DNA of 64,000 nt from Glutamicibacter sp002979865 (lineage in GTDB: Bacteria; Actinomycetota; Actinomycetes; Actinomycetales; Micrococcaceae), in contig NZ_CP188297.1 in NCBI RefSeq assembly GCF_050030965.1, forward strand, positions 434,001 through 498,000. Direction: 5' to 3'. The notes under the pieces were generated by a model. The model made no database searches. It saw only the letters and a program-made list of their open reading frames with translations, and was not told where the DNA came from. The position numbers and the translations under genes were made by a program. Positions 43,267-51,547 of this stretch are shown here, piece by piece (positions within the stretch are counted from its first letter, which is position 1; every line of letters starts with the position of its first letter).

Positions 43267-44220
43267 CTAGTGGCGTTCTATAGCCAGCACCGCACGGGCC
43301 TGGTCAACGTCCTCGGTCATCTGCTCAATGAGGGCTTCGATGCCGCGGTAGGCAACCATCGGACGCAGGTGGGAAATGAACTCAACGACAATCTGCTGTC
43401 CGTACAGATCGAAATCTTCCACGCCTTCTTCGGGCCGGTCAATCACGTGGGCTTCAACCACTCGGGAGACGCCATCGAAGGTGGGGTTCGACCCGACGGA
43501 AATTGCTGCTGGCCAACGCACCTCGGCCTCGTCGATCACCCAGCCGGCATAGACCCCATCGGCGGGGATGATGCCGGTGGCTTCGGTGTCCAGATTCGCG
43601 GTGGGAAATCCCAGCTCGCGTCCACGGGCATGGCCATGGACTACTTCTCCGCGCATGCGATGCGGCCGGCCGAGGATCGCGGCGGCAGCTTCGACATTGC
43701 CGGCGGCTAGTTCTTCACGGACCCAGGTCGAGGACAAGCGGCGCTTGTCCCCTACGTCTTCGACACCTATGACTTCAAAACCGTATTTGGTGCCCAGTTC
43801 CTGCATGTAGCTGAAGTCCCCGGAATTGCCGCGGCCAAAACGCACATCATGCCCGACCACAACGGCCACGGCATTCAGCTTCTCTACGATGATGGAGCGA
43901 ACGAACTCTTCAGCGCTCTGGTCCGCGAATTCCAGGGTGTAGTGGATCATCAGCGTGGCATCCAGGCCAACGCTGGCCAAGGTGTCCACGCGGTCAGCCA
44001 GACCCATGATCAATTCAGGAGCATCATCGGGACGGTGCACCAGCGCCGGGTGCGGGTCGAAAGTGATCGCTACCGATTGAGCCGAGCGTGCTTTGGCCTG
44101 CGCGACAGCTGCATCCAGCACCTCGCAATGGCCCAGGTGGACACCATCAAAGTTGCCAATGGTCACGACAGTGGGAGCCATATCCGCGGGGACGGCATCC
44201 AAGCCCTTCCAATAGTGCAC
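43267..44220 (-). CDS. ribF: bifunctional riboflavin kinase / FAD synthetase
   Basis: A 317-residue enzyme making FMN and then FAD. The N-terminal nucleotidyltransferase domain has VTIGNFDGVHLGHCEVL (about 20-36) and the later STWVREELAAGNVEAAA. The C-terminal riboflavin kinase domain carries GRELGFPTANL and DGVYAGWV. The start is GTG 44220 with AAGGAG. Position beside truB and rpsO is the conserved one. The several flavoenzymes in this window depend on its products. Confidence 0.97.
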   Translation of the reverse strand: MHYWKGLDAVPADMAPTVVTIGNFDGVHLGHCEVLDAAVAQAKARSAQSVAITFDPHPALVHRPDDAPELIMGLADRVDTLASVGLDATLMIHYTLEFADQSAEEFVRSIIVEKLNAVAVVVGHDVRFGRGNSGDFSYMQELGTKYGFEVIGVEDVGDKRRLSSTWVREELAAGNVEAAAAILGRPHRMRGEVVHGHARGRELGFPTANLDTEATGIIPADGVYAGWVIDEAEVRWPAAISVGSNPTFDGVSRVVEAHVIDRPEEGVEDFDLYGQQIVVEFISHLRPMVAYRGIEALIEQMTEDVDQARAVLAIERH

Positions 44221-44284
44221 TTTGCTCCTTCAGAAATTCTGCTGCGGTGGATGGAAAACCCACCGTGGTAATTCTTGCACGTCT

Positions 44285-44752
44285 TTAGGCGTGACGCTCA
44301 TTACGGTTACGGTACAGCCACCACAAGCCGACAATCGGCAGCACCAGTGGAACGTAGCCGTATCCTTCGCCGAAACCGCTCCACACCGACGGATGGGCGA
44401 AGTCTTCGGGGTGGGTCAGCGACAAGATGCCGACCACGATCACGCCTGCCAATTCAACGGCTACCGCCCAGAGCGAAACCAGCCAGGCACCACGCTTGGC
44501 TGAAGACAGCGAGAATGTGGCAAGGATATAGACCAGGCCAGAAAACAGCGACAGGCTGTAGGCGATCGGCGCTTCGTCGAATTTGCTCATGATCTGGTAC
44601 ACCGCGCGCACGCTCGCCGCCAGGGCGAGGATGCCGTACACGGCAATGATCACCCGGCCCAGTCCGGTGGACCGGCTTGGCTTGGGGGCCTTATTGGTGC
44701 TGCGCGCCTGAGCGGCCTGCATGATTCGCGAATTTCGCGGCTTTTCACCCAT
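44285..44752 (-). CDS. hypothetical four-helix membrane protein
   Basis: A 155-residue protein with a basic, Ser/Pro-rich N-terminus of about 30 residues and four hydrophobic segments: VIIAVYGILALAASVRAVYQ, AYSLSLFSGLVYILATFSL, WLVSLWAVAVELAGVIVVGI and GYVPLVLPIVGLWWLY. I do not recognise the family, though similar small membrane proteins lie between truB and ribF in related bacteria, as far as I recall. It follows another membrane protein by ten bases. Confidence 0.75.
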   Translation of the reverse strand: MGEKPRNSRIMQAAQARSTNKAPKPSRSTGLGRVIIAVYGILALAASVRAVYQIMSKFDEAPIAYSLSLFSGLVYILATFSLSSAKRGAWLVSLWAVAVELAGVIVVGILSLTHPEDFAHPSVWSGFGEGYGYVPLVLPIVGLWWLYRNRNERHA

Positions 44753-44762
44753 GTGAGTACTC

Positions 44763-45125
44763 CTACTGCCAGATCTGTTCCATGCGGAACACCATTACGA
44801 AGGTGACGGCGGCCGACGCGGCCAGCACGGCGTTGGACCAACGGCTCTTCTCGCTGATCGCCCAGAAGAAGGCCACCGGCGGCATGATCAGCGCTGTGAT
44901 GAAGTAGCCCCAGAATTCCACCGGGTCGCCTTGCACCGCATTTCCCCCGACCTGGCGGATCGCGGCCGCGATGCCGTAGGCAATCAGGAAAAGCTCGGTG
45001 GCCACCGCACCGATCAGCGCCCAGTCATCCGGGTGCTTGCGGATAGCGGTTGCGATAACTGCCACCAGCAATGCCAGTGCGCAGACCACCGCTCCGGCGA
45101 TGAAGAATCCATTGACGGCAATCAA
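44763..45125 (-). CDS. hypothetical small membrane protein
   Basis: A 120-residue protein with four hydrophobic segments (FFIAGAVVCALALLVAVIAT, IGAVATELFLIAYGIAAAI, FWGYFITALIMPPVAFFWA, VLAASAAVTFVMVF). It begins 17 bases after the truB stop and precedes the other membrane protein by ten bases. The two may act together; function unknown. Confidence 0.75.
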   Translation of the reverse strand: MIAVNGFFIAGAVVCALALLVAVIATAIRKHPDDWALIGAVATELFLIAYGIAAAIRQVGGNAVQGDPVEFWGYFITALIMPPVAFFWAISEKSRWSNAVLAASAAVTFVMVFRMEQIWQ

Positions 45126-45142
45126 GCCAGTTCCTTTCGGGA

Positions 45143-46066
45143 TTACTTAGCGGTGAAGACCAAGGCCGTACGCGCCTTGTCGCCCTTGTCTTCCAGCAGT
45201 GCGACCAGCACGCCATTGGGAGCGAAAGCCGCAACGGTCTGGCCTTCGGCAATGTCCATGCCCAGATGCGAGGCGGGGATGGTGCGGCCGAAAGACAATT
45301 CCACGGCTTCGTCGACGCTGACCGTGCGGTTCGGGAACAGCGCGGCAGCAGCCTTTTCGATTGGGAGAATCTCGAATTCCCCGGCCAGCTGCTCCAGGGT
45401 GCGGGTGAGTTCGATCTTGTATGGGCCCACCTCGGTACGGCGCAGCGCCGTCAGGTGCCCGCCAACGTTCAATGCTTCGCCCAGGTCGCGGGCCAACGCC
45501 CGGATGTAGGTTCCAGAAGAGCACGATACCGTGACGTCGACGTCGAGGATCTTGCCGCCGTTTTCGCGGCGCACCTCATGGATCTCGAACCGCGAAATGG
45601 TGACCGGGCGGGCCTTGAGTTCTACCTGTTCGCCAGCGCGCACGCGAGCGTAGGAACGCTTGCCATCGACCTTGATGGCCGAGACCGAGCTCGGAATCTG
45701 CTCGATGTCTCCGCGCAGCTGGGCGATCTCGCGCTCGATGTCTTCGTCGCTGACCGCTGCGGCGATGCGCTCGGAAATGATTTCGCCTTCGGCATCGTCC
45801 GTGACGGTGTTCTGCCCCAGCCGGATGGTGGCGGTGTAGGTCTTGTCGTGGCCGACGATGTAGGTCAGCAGCCGGGTTGCCTTGTTCACGCCGATAACCA
45901 GCACGCCGGTGGCCATGGGGTCCAGGGTGCCGGCGTGGCCGACTTTTCGAGTCCCTGCAAGTCTGCGGATGCGACCGACCACATCGTGGGAGGTCATTCC
46001 CTGCTCTTTGTCGACTAATACGAGGCCTGAGGCCTGCTCTTGCGTGTTCTGCCCGGCTTTACTCAC
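45143..46066 (-). CDS. truB: tRNA pseudouridine-55 synthase
   Basis: A 307-residue enzyme converting U55 of tRNA to pseudouridine. The N-terminus has GLVLVDKEQGMTSHDVVGRI, the catalytic Asp49 lies in GHAGTLDPMATGVL, and RSYARVRAGE and SSGTYIRALARDLGEAL follow. Start taken at GTG 46066 (VSKAGQNTQ) to give a normal length; the open frame runs to 46237 without a good site, and GGAAGG lies rather close to the GTG. In related genomes truB directly follows rbfA; here 5 kb of other genes intervene. Confidence 0.95.
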   Translation of the reverse strand: MSKAGQNTQEQASGLVLVDKEQGMTSHDVVGRIRRLAGTRKVGHAGTLDPMATGVLVIGVNKATRLLTYIVGHDKTYTATIRLGQNTVTDDAEGEIISERIAAAVSDEDIEREIAQLRGDIEQIPSSVSAIKVDGKRSYARVRAGEQVELKARPVTISRFEIHEVRRENGGKILDVDVTVSCSSGTYIRALARDLGEALNVGGHLTALRRTEVGPYKIELTRTLEQLAGEFEILPIEKAAAALFPNRTVSVDEAVELSFGRTIPASHLGMDIAEGQTVAAFAPNGVLVALLEDKGDKARTALVFTAK

Positions 46067-46243
46067 GCCTTCCAGTATATGGCTTGTGCAGAGAATAAGG
46101 CTGTCGCTGGTTCCAAGCGTGGCAGATCCCACTTGCAGCCTATTTCCATGAGCCGGCAATGCTCCGGGACCGGGCCCGCCAGCCCGTGGATCCGGCAGCT
46201 TCACGGCCTGCCAGCAAGACGCAAAAAAAATTTCCAAGAGAAT

Positions 46244-46271
46244 CCAATCCGTCGGGCAACCTGCCCCGAAT
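46244..46271 (+). promoter_or_regulatory. candidate SigK promoter of the fasciclin gene
   Basis: CCAATCC at 46244-46250 and CCGAAT at 46266-46271, separated by 15 bases. The -10 matches the M. tuberculosis SigK -10 as I recall it (CCGAAT), and the -35 resembles CCATCC with one extra A. The start codon follows about 75 bases on. A sister site lies at 48631-48658. Confidence 0.6.
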
Positions 46272-46346
46272 GCTCATTGACAACCTGATCCGCACGGACA
46301 GGAAAAGGACCGACGACATCAGTCGCGGCGAAGCAAGGAGAAAATC

Positions 46347-47009
46347 ATGAAGCGCACATACAGCAAAGTCGCTGGAGCATTCGGGCTCATCGCAGTCGCC
46401 GCCATGGGACTGAGCGCCTGCTCGACCGGTTCGGAAACCATGGAATCGCCCACGGCGTCCGCCTCGGAAAGCAGCTCGCCCATGGCCAGCGAATCGGCAA
46501 TGGATCCAGCAAGCAATCTTGTGGGCAAGGGTTGCGCGGCCTACGCCGAAGCAGTCCCGACCGGTGATGGCTCGGTAGCCGGAATGGCCCAGGATCCAGT
46601 GGCCGTCGCTGCCTCGAACAACCCGCTGCTGACCACCCTGACTTCTGCAGTCTCCGGTGAGCTGAATCCTGATGTCGATCTCGTCGATACCCTCAATGGC
46701 GGCGAATTCACCGTCTTCGCACCGGTTGACGACGCCTTCGCGGCAATCCCGAAGGATGACCTGTCCGCAGTTGCCAAGGACGCCGACACCCTGACCAGCA
46801 TCCTGACCTACCACGTCGTTTCCGGCCAGATTGCACCAGATGATCTTCCCGGAACCCACGCAACGGTCCAGGGCGAAGAAGTGGAAGTCACCGGCAGCGG
46901 CGACGATCTGGAAGTCAACGGGGCTTCGGTTATCTGCGGCGGCGTGCAGACCGCCAACGCAACCGTGTACCTGGTGGACACCGTCCTGATGCCACCGGCA
47001 AAGAAGTAG
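46347..47009 (+). CDS. fasciclin-domain lipoprotein (MPT70/MPT83-like)
   Basis: A 220-residue secreted protein. It has a lipoprotein signal with lipobox LSAC (Cys near 25), a Ser/Glu/Met-rich linker (to about 55), then one FAS1 domain: NPLLTTLTSAVSGELNPDVD, GEFTVFAPVDDAFAAIPKD, LTYHVVSGQIAPDD and the closing VYLVDTVLMPP. The AAGGAG before the ATG is strong. MPT70 and MPT83 of M. tuberculosis are SigK targets with the same fold. Here the gene lies just before sigK, which supports a conserved regulon. Confidence 0.93.
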   Translation: MKRTYSKVAGAFGLIAVAAMGLSACSTGSETMESPTASASESSSPMASESAMDPASNLVGKGCAAYAEAVPTGDGSVAGMAQDPVAVAASNNPLLTTLTSAVSGELNPDVDLVDTLNGGEFTVFAPVDDAFAAIPKDDLSAVAKDADTLTSILTYHVVSGQIAPDDLPGTHATVQGEEVEVTGSGDDLEVNGASVICGGVQTANATVYLVDTVLMPPAKK

Positions 47010-47180
47010 TACAGCAAGAATCATCAAGGCCGCTGGCATGAAGGTGGTGCATGGAATACCTTCCAGGCATCACCTTCGCCGGTGCAACGGGAACCTGGTT
47101 CCCTTGGACGGATCTTTTCGCAAAACGCCACGCCACAGCAGATAGCCGCTTAGCCACAGATGCATGAGACCCTAGGATTC

Positions 47181-47762
47181 ATGAGTTCCAATAGACTCGA
47201 TGCCATGGAAGACGATTCCGTGAAAACGCCAGACGTCCTGCTGCAACAGGTCGCGCTGGGAGATGAATCTGCCTTCGAATCGCTCTATGGTGCCATGGCT
47301 TCACGGGTCTTCGGACTCGTGCTGCGGGTGCTTCGCGATAATGCACAGAGCGAAGAAGTCACCCAGGAAGTGTTTGTCGAAGCGTGGCAACAGGCAAGGC
47401 GCTTTGATCCGACGCGTGGCACGGCAGCATCATGGCTGCTGACTATTGCCCACCGCCGGGCCGTCGACCGGGTGCGAGCAAGCCAAGCGAGCCAGGACCG
47501 GGATTTGCGCGTTGGAATCAAGGAATTCCAGGACAGCTACGACGACGTGGAAGAGAATGCCATCTTGCACGACGAGACCATGCGCGTAGCCCAAGCCCTG
47601 CAGCGGCTCACCGCCCCGCAACGCGAGGCGATACACCTGGCCTACTTCGGCGGATACACCCACACGGAAGTCGCAGAGCTGCTGAAAATACCGGTGGGAA
47701 CCGCGAAAACGCGAATACGCGATGGAATGGGCAAACTTCGAGAACTGATGGGAGCGGCGTAA
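47181..47762 (+). CDS. sigK: ECF sigma factor SigK
   Basis: About 193 residues. Region 2 includes ESLYGAMASRVFGLVLRVLR and AQSEEVTQEVFVEAWQQAR; region 4 contains LTAPQREAIHLAYFGGYTH with TEVAELLKIPVGTAKTRIRD. SigK identity rests on this sequence together with the RskA-type anti-sigma gene that overlaps its stop by one base. The start is uncertain: ATG 47181, with AGGA close by, or GTG 47221, with GGAAGA at better spacing. Confidence 0.9.
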   Translation: MSSNRLDAMEDDSVKTPDVLLQQVALGDESAFESLYGAMASRVFGLVLRVLRDNAQSEEVTQEVFVEAWQQARRFDPTRGTAASWLLTIAHRRAVDRVRASQASQDRDLRVGIKEFQDSYDDVEENAILHDETMRVAQALQRLTAPQREAIHLAYFGGYTHTEVAELLKIPVGTAKTRIRDGMGKLRELMGAA

Positions 47763-48604
47763 TGGACAAGCACGAGAACGAGCTGACCGACAGCTTCGCC
47801 CTGGATGCTCTGGAAGACAAGGAACGCGAAGCCCTCCAGCATGGGGGTCCCGACTCTGCCCAGGCACGCCGGGAACTGGATGCCCTGCAGGAAACTGCTG
47901 GACTGCTCGGCTTGTCAGCGCAACCGGTCAATCCTCCGGCCCGGCTGAAGAACAACATCATGGCCGCTATCCGCACTACCGAGCAATTGGCACCTGTGCA
48001 GGAGACGGCCCTCGATCACGACGGCGCCCAGGCACAGGACCCAATAGCTCCTGCTGAACCAGCTGCTCCTGCTGAACGGGAAACCGAAACCGCTGCAACG
48101 CACCAGGCCCCGCAAGCTGGCGCAGAACGCGGCCCGCAGCGCTTCTTCGCCTTGGCCGCCGGCGTCCTGCTGCTCGCAGCGGTGGCTCTGGGCGGCTTGG
48201 CCATCAACCAGAATTCCCAGCAGCGCGAGCTGGAAAGCCAGATGGCCGCCATGGCCTCGCATCAAGAAGAGCTCAGCCGCATCCTGGCTGCCCCAGATGC
48301 CAAGTCGAAAACGCAGACACTGGACGACGGCGCGCGAATCACGCTGTCCTATTCTGCCGACGAAGGCCTGATGGCGGTGTCCACCTCGGGCATGCCAGCC
48401 TTGTCCAGCGACAAAGGCTACGAGCTGTGGCTGATCTCGGCAGAAGGGGCGGTTCCTGCGGGAATGCTCACCGGCGGTGATGCCAACGGCATGATCATGG
48501 TTTCGGATCCAATGAAGGGCATCACGCACTTCGGGATCACGGTCGAGCCGGCCACCGGCTCCCCTGCCCCGACAACAGACCCCATCATGGTCCAATCGCT
48601 GTGA
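47762..48604 (+). CDS. rskA: anti-sigma-K factor RskA
   Basis: A 280-residue single-pass membrane protein. The cytoplasmic zinc-less anti-sigma domain (about 1-75) starts ENELTDSFALDALEDKEREA; a variable Ala/Pro/Glu linker follows; the helix FFALAAGVLLLAAVALGGLA lies near 128-147; and the extracytoplasmic RskA domain ends with SSDKGYELWLISAEGAVPAG. It holds SigK inactive at the membrane until regulated proteolysis or a redox signal frees it. The ATG at 47762 overlaps the sigK stop. Confidence 0.93.
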   Translation: MDKHENELTDSFALDALEDKEREALQHGGPDSAQARRELDALQETAGLLGLSAQPVNPPARLKNNIMAAIRTTEQLAPVQETALDHDGAQAQDPIAPAEPAAPAERETETAATHQAPQAGAERGPQRFFALAAGVLLLAAVALGGLAINQNSQQRELESQMAAMASHQEELSRILAAPDAKSKTQTLDDGARITLSYSADEGLMAVSTSGMPALSSDKGYELWLISAEGAVPAGMLTGGDANGMIMVSDPMKGITHFGITVEPATGSPAPTTDPIMVQSL

Positions 48605-48630
48605 GCATGCGGAAGTTCTTGTAGCCTTTT

Positions 48631-48658
48631 CCAATCCGCAATGCTGCCCGTTCCGAAA
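48631..48658 (+). promoter_or_regulatory. candidate SigK promoter of the sulfite-oxidase-family gene
   Basis: CCAATCC at 48631-48637 and CCGAAA at 48653-48658, again with 15 bases between. It is 27 bases past the rskA stop. It shares the full seven-base -35 and the spacing with the site at 46244-46271. Confidence 0.55.
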
Positions 48659-48673
48659 ACACTGTGAGAAGTT

Positions 48674-48698
48674 GTTCCCCTGCATTCTGCAGGGGAAC
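48674..48698 (+). terminator. stem-loop after rskA and in the leader of the next gene
   Basis: A perfect 11-base stem (48674-48684 with 48688-48698) with a 3-base loop and no T-tract. It may end the sigK-rskA transcript. If the promoter just upstream is real, the stem would be the 5' end of the next messenger and might stabilise it. Confidence 0.6.
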
Positions 48699-48727
48699 AT
48701 GGACCGCAACGCATGAGGTGAGTGGCA

Positions 48728-50287
48728 GTGGGCATTTGGCAGAAGCGCAGCAGCAGTAAACTCGTATTCCACGCGGTGGCTGGAATTTGCTCGGCCGCAA
48801 TCATGTTTGCCGTGGCCCAATTCGCCTCGGCATTTTTCAACAATGCATCCTCGCCGTTTTTCGCGCTGGGTTCAGCCATCATCGACCTGACTCCCCCATG
48901 GCTCAAGGACTTCGCCATCGCGACCTTCGGGACCAATGACAAGTTGGCGTTATTCATTTCCATCGGTGCAGCCGCCGCAGTCCTGGCGGCGATGATCGGC
49001 CTGATCGCCAAGCGCAGTTTTGCGCTGGCCTGCACGGCCATCATCGGCTTGGCCGTACTGCTCTCCAGTGCCGTGGCCGCTCGTGCTTCCACCAGCCTGC
49101 TGGATATCATCCCGACGGTACTGGGCGCGATCGCCGGTATCGGGCTTCTGCAGTGGCTGACCCGGCTGGCTGCGGACGCGGCCCCAAGGCAGGACGAAGG
49201 TGCCAACGCGACGGGTCCAAGCCGCAGGAAGTTCTTAATCGGCGCAGCCCTGTCCCTGGCCACCGCGGCCGTCGCCACCGGTGTTTCCACCTCGCTGTCG
49301 GCATCGCGGAATATGGCCGCCGCCGCCCGCAAGGCCTTGCGCCTGCCTGCGGCCCGGACCAAGGCGGAACCCCTGCCCGAAGGTGTGCAGGTAGAAGTAG
49401 CGGACATGCCCCGCTTCGTGACGCCCAACCAGGATTTCTACCGCATCGATACCGCGCTTTCGGTGCCGCAGATCGACCCGAACCAGTGGTCGCTGCGCGT
49501 GCACGGCATGGTGGAGAAGGAATTCACCGTGAATTTCGACGAACTGCTGGGCGAAGAACTCGTGGAAACCTATCTGACGCTCACTTGCGTGTCGAATCCC
49601 GTCGGCGGCGATCTGGTAGGCAACGCGAAATGGCTGGGCTACCCGCTGCGTAAGCTGCTGGAGCGCGCGGTTCCGCAGGCCGGCGCGGATATGGTGCTTT
49701 CGACTTCGCATGACGGTTTCAGCGCCTCCACCCCGCTCCAAGCACTCACCGACGACCGGATGGCTTTGCTGGCCATCGGCATGAACGGCGAGCCGCTGCC
49801 TTTCGAGCATGGTTTCCCGGTGCGCATGGTGGTTCCAGGTCTCTACGGCTACGTGTCGGCCACCAAATGGGTGGTCGATTTGGAAGTGACGCGGTTCCAG
49901 GACAAGGCGGCCTACTGGACTACTCGCGGCTGGTCCGAACGCGGTCCAATCAAGATGTCTTCCCGCATCGATACCCCTCGCCCGTTCGCCCAGGTGCCTG
50001 CCGGAGAAGTCGTCTTGGGCGGAACTGCATGGGCGCAGACCCGGGGCATTTCGCGTGTGCAGGTGCAGATCGATGACGGACCGTGGGCAGATGCCCATCT
50101 GGCGACCGAAGCCTCGTTGGATACCTGGCGGCAGTGGCGCTTCGTGTGGAAGGACGCAGCACCCGGAACGCACTCGGCAACCGTCCGCGCCTATGATGCA
50201 CAGGGCAAGCTGCAGACCAGCGAGAAAGCCAACCCGGTGCCCAATGGCGCCAGCGGCTGGCAGCGCCTGCAATTCACCGTGCAGTAG
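48728..50287 (+). CDS. membrane-anchored sulfite-oxidase-family molybdoenzyme
   Basis: About 519 residues. The first 165 contain about four membrane helices (FHAVAGICSAAIMFAVAQFA, then ALFISIGAAAAVLAAMIGLI). An internal Tat-like motif SRRKFLIGAALSLATAAVAT follows, then an extracytoplasmic molybdopterin domain of the SUOX/YedY type: MPRFVTPNQDFYRIDTAL, the Mo-ligand Cys near 287 in LTLTCVSNPVGG, HDGFSASTPLQAL and GLYGYVSATKWVVDLE. A C-terminal dimerisation domain completes it. Likely a periplasmic-side reductase or oxidase, for example for oxidised methionine or S/N-oxides. GTG 48728 (or 48722) after GAGGTG. A SigK-like promoter precedes it. Confidence 0.9.
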   Translation: MGIWQKRSSSKLVFHAVAGICSAAIMFAVAQFASAFFNNASSPFFALGSAIIDLTPPWLKDFAIATFGTNDKLALFISIGAAAAVLAAMIGLIAKRSFALACTAIIGLAVLLSSAVAARASTSLLDIIPTVLGAIAGIGLLQWLTRLAADAAPRQDEGANATGPSRRKFLIGAALSLATAAVATGVSTSLSASRNMAAAARKALRLPAARTKAEPLPEGVQVEVADMPRFVTPNQDFYRIDTALSVPQIDPNQWSLRVHGMVEKEFTVNFDELLGEELVETYLTLTCVSNPVGGDLVGNAKWLGYPLRKLLERAVPQAGADMVLSTSHDGFSASTPLQALTDDRMALLAIGMNGEPLPFEHGFPVRMVVPGLYGYVSATKWVVDLEVTRFQDKAAYWTTRGWSERGPIKMSSRIDTPRPFAQVPAGEVVLGGTAWAQTRGISRVQVQIDDGPWADAHLATEASLDTWRQWRFVWKDAAPGTHSATVRAYDAQGKLQTSEKANPVPNGASGWQRLQFTVQ

Positions 50288-50330
50288 CTCCGGGGCACCG
50301 GTGGGTTGTTCACACTGCTGCCGACTGCGA

Positions 50331-50372
50331 CCGGGGCTGGCTGGCCTGCTGGCTCAGCGGGCATGGCCCCGG
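50331..50372. terminator. possible bidirectional terminator
   Basis: CCGGGGC at 50331-50337 pairs with GCCCCGG at 50366-50372 across a 28-base loop, between convergent genes. Only seven base pairs, so weak support. Confidence 0.3.
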
Positions 50373-50376
50373 CAGG

Positions 50377-50823
50377 CTAGTGGCTGCGCAGCGTCTTGAT
50401 GACCTTCTCGACCCGGCGCGTCCTGGTGTCCTCGCCGCGGGCAGCCACGATGGGGTCCACGTGGCCGCGCTGCTTGCTGTAGGACAGCTTGTTCCAGGCG
50501 TCCAGCAGCTCGGGCTCGGCGGAGAGCAGCACGGCCAGCGGTTCGGGGATTTCGACGGTGCGCGGTTCCTCGTCCAGTTCGAGTTTCACACTGATTTCAT
50601 CGGCCGCACCCTTGCCCGTGGCAGCACGGGTCTCGGAGCTGAAGGAAATGAGGAACTGCCCGTGCATGGAAGAAATGCTGTTCCGGTACGTGTAGTCCCC
50701 GTCAATGCACACGATGACCGGCACGCGCTTGCCGCGGCCGAATCCGAGCACGATGCCATCGGGAACCACGATGCCCACGTTGTTCCCGCCGGTTGCGCTC
50801 AATGTTGTGGTGAATTCTGGCAT
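50377..50823 (-). CDS. DUF1905/YdeI-type protein
   Basis: A 148-residue cytoplasmic protein. The first 90 residues are a DUF1905 barrel (PEFTTTLSATGGNNVGIVVP, FGRGKRVPVIVCIDGDYTYR, SISSMHGQFLISFSSETR). The C-terminal part EPELLDAWNKLSYSKQRGHV with ARGEDTRTRRVEKVIKTL is the YdeI/OmpD-associated region, a family linked in other bacteria to tolerance of peptides and bacteriocins. Start ATG 50823 with AAAGGTG; the frame is open to 50958. Role unproven. Confidence 0.87.
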   Translation of the reverse strand: MPEFTTTLSATGGNNVGIVVPDGIVLGFGRGKRVPVIVCIDGDYTYRNSISSMHGQFLISFSSETRAATGKGAADEISVKLELDEEPRTVEIPEPLAVLLSAEPELLDAWNKLSYSKQRGHVDPIVAARGEDTRTRRVEKVIKTLRSH

Positions 50824-50941
50824 GTGCTGCACCTTTGGTCGGATCCGGCGGTTTCTGATCACGCTATCCCACCATCTTCCCGGCGACCAGGCTTCGGCAG
50901 GGATTCGCGCTTCGCTGTGAGGGTAATCGAGGCCAACGCAC

Positions 50942-50982
50942 AACGCCCCGGCCAGCACGCAATGCGTGCTGGCCGGGGCGTT
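50942..50982. terminator. terminator of the nusA-infB-rbfA operon
   Basis: A perfect 19-base GC-rich stem (50942-50960 with 50964-50982) with a 3-base loop, 30 bases after the rbfA stop. No T-tract. Confidence 0.8.
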
Positions 50983-51011
50983 ACTCCAGTCAGGATGAAG
51001 CCCAGAAACCC

Positions 51012-51446
51012 TTAGGCTTCTTCGGCGTCCTCGTCCTTCTTGTACGGGTCCTGGTCTCCGGCGAAGTCCTTGCCTTCGCGCAGAGCTGCAACCTCGGCGT
51101 CCTTCTCGCGGGCCTTGGCCAGCAGTTCCTCCAGGTGCGAGGCACCCTCGGGGATTTCGTCGGCGACGAATGCCAGCGTCGGGGTCAGGCGGATGGTCAG
51201 ATTGCGGCCCAATTCCTTGCGCAGGGCACCGCCACGCTTTTCCAGCATGGTAGCGATGTCCTTCTTCATCTCGTCATCGCCAAAGACGGTGTAGTACACC
51301 GTAGCGTGCTGCAGGTCGTTGGTGACGCGAGCGTCGGTCACGGTGACGTTGTCAATGCGCTCGTCCTTGATGACGTTGCGCAGCGACTGGGCCATGAGGA
51401 CCTGTACGCGCTTAGCCAGGCGTGCGGCGCGGGCTGAATCAGCCAT
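51012..51446 (-). CDS. rbfA: 30S ribosome-binding factor A
   Basis: A 144-residue ribosome maturation factor acting on the 30S subunit, needed for 16S 5'-end processing and cold growth. It shows the KH-like fold: ARRLAKRVQVLMAQSLRNVI-like opening, then VTVTDARVTNDLQHATVYYT and LGRNLTIRLTPTLAFVAD. The C-terminal 30 residues are acidic and Lys-rich, probably disordered. AGGAG before the ATG. Follows infB by about 100 bases; truB, its usual next gene, is 5 kb away. Confidence 0.97.
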   Translation of the reverse strand: MADSARAARLAKRVQVLMAQSLRNVIKDERIDNVTVTDARVTNDLQHATVYYTVFGDDEMKKDIATMLEKRGGALRKELGRNLTIRLTPTLAFVADEIPEGASHLEELLAKAREKDAEVAALREGKDFAGDQDPYKKDEDAEEA

Positions 51447-51547
51447 GGTTTTCTCCTAATGGTTCAAAACTCGTGGGCGCTTGACCAAAGCTTATCGGTC
51501 AAACGCCCACGAATCAGTGAGTCACACTGCTAATTGCTTGTCGGCAA

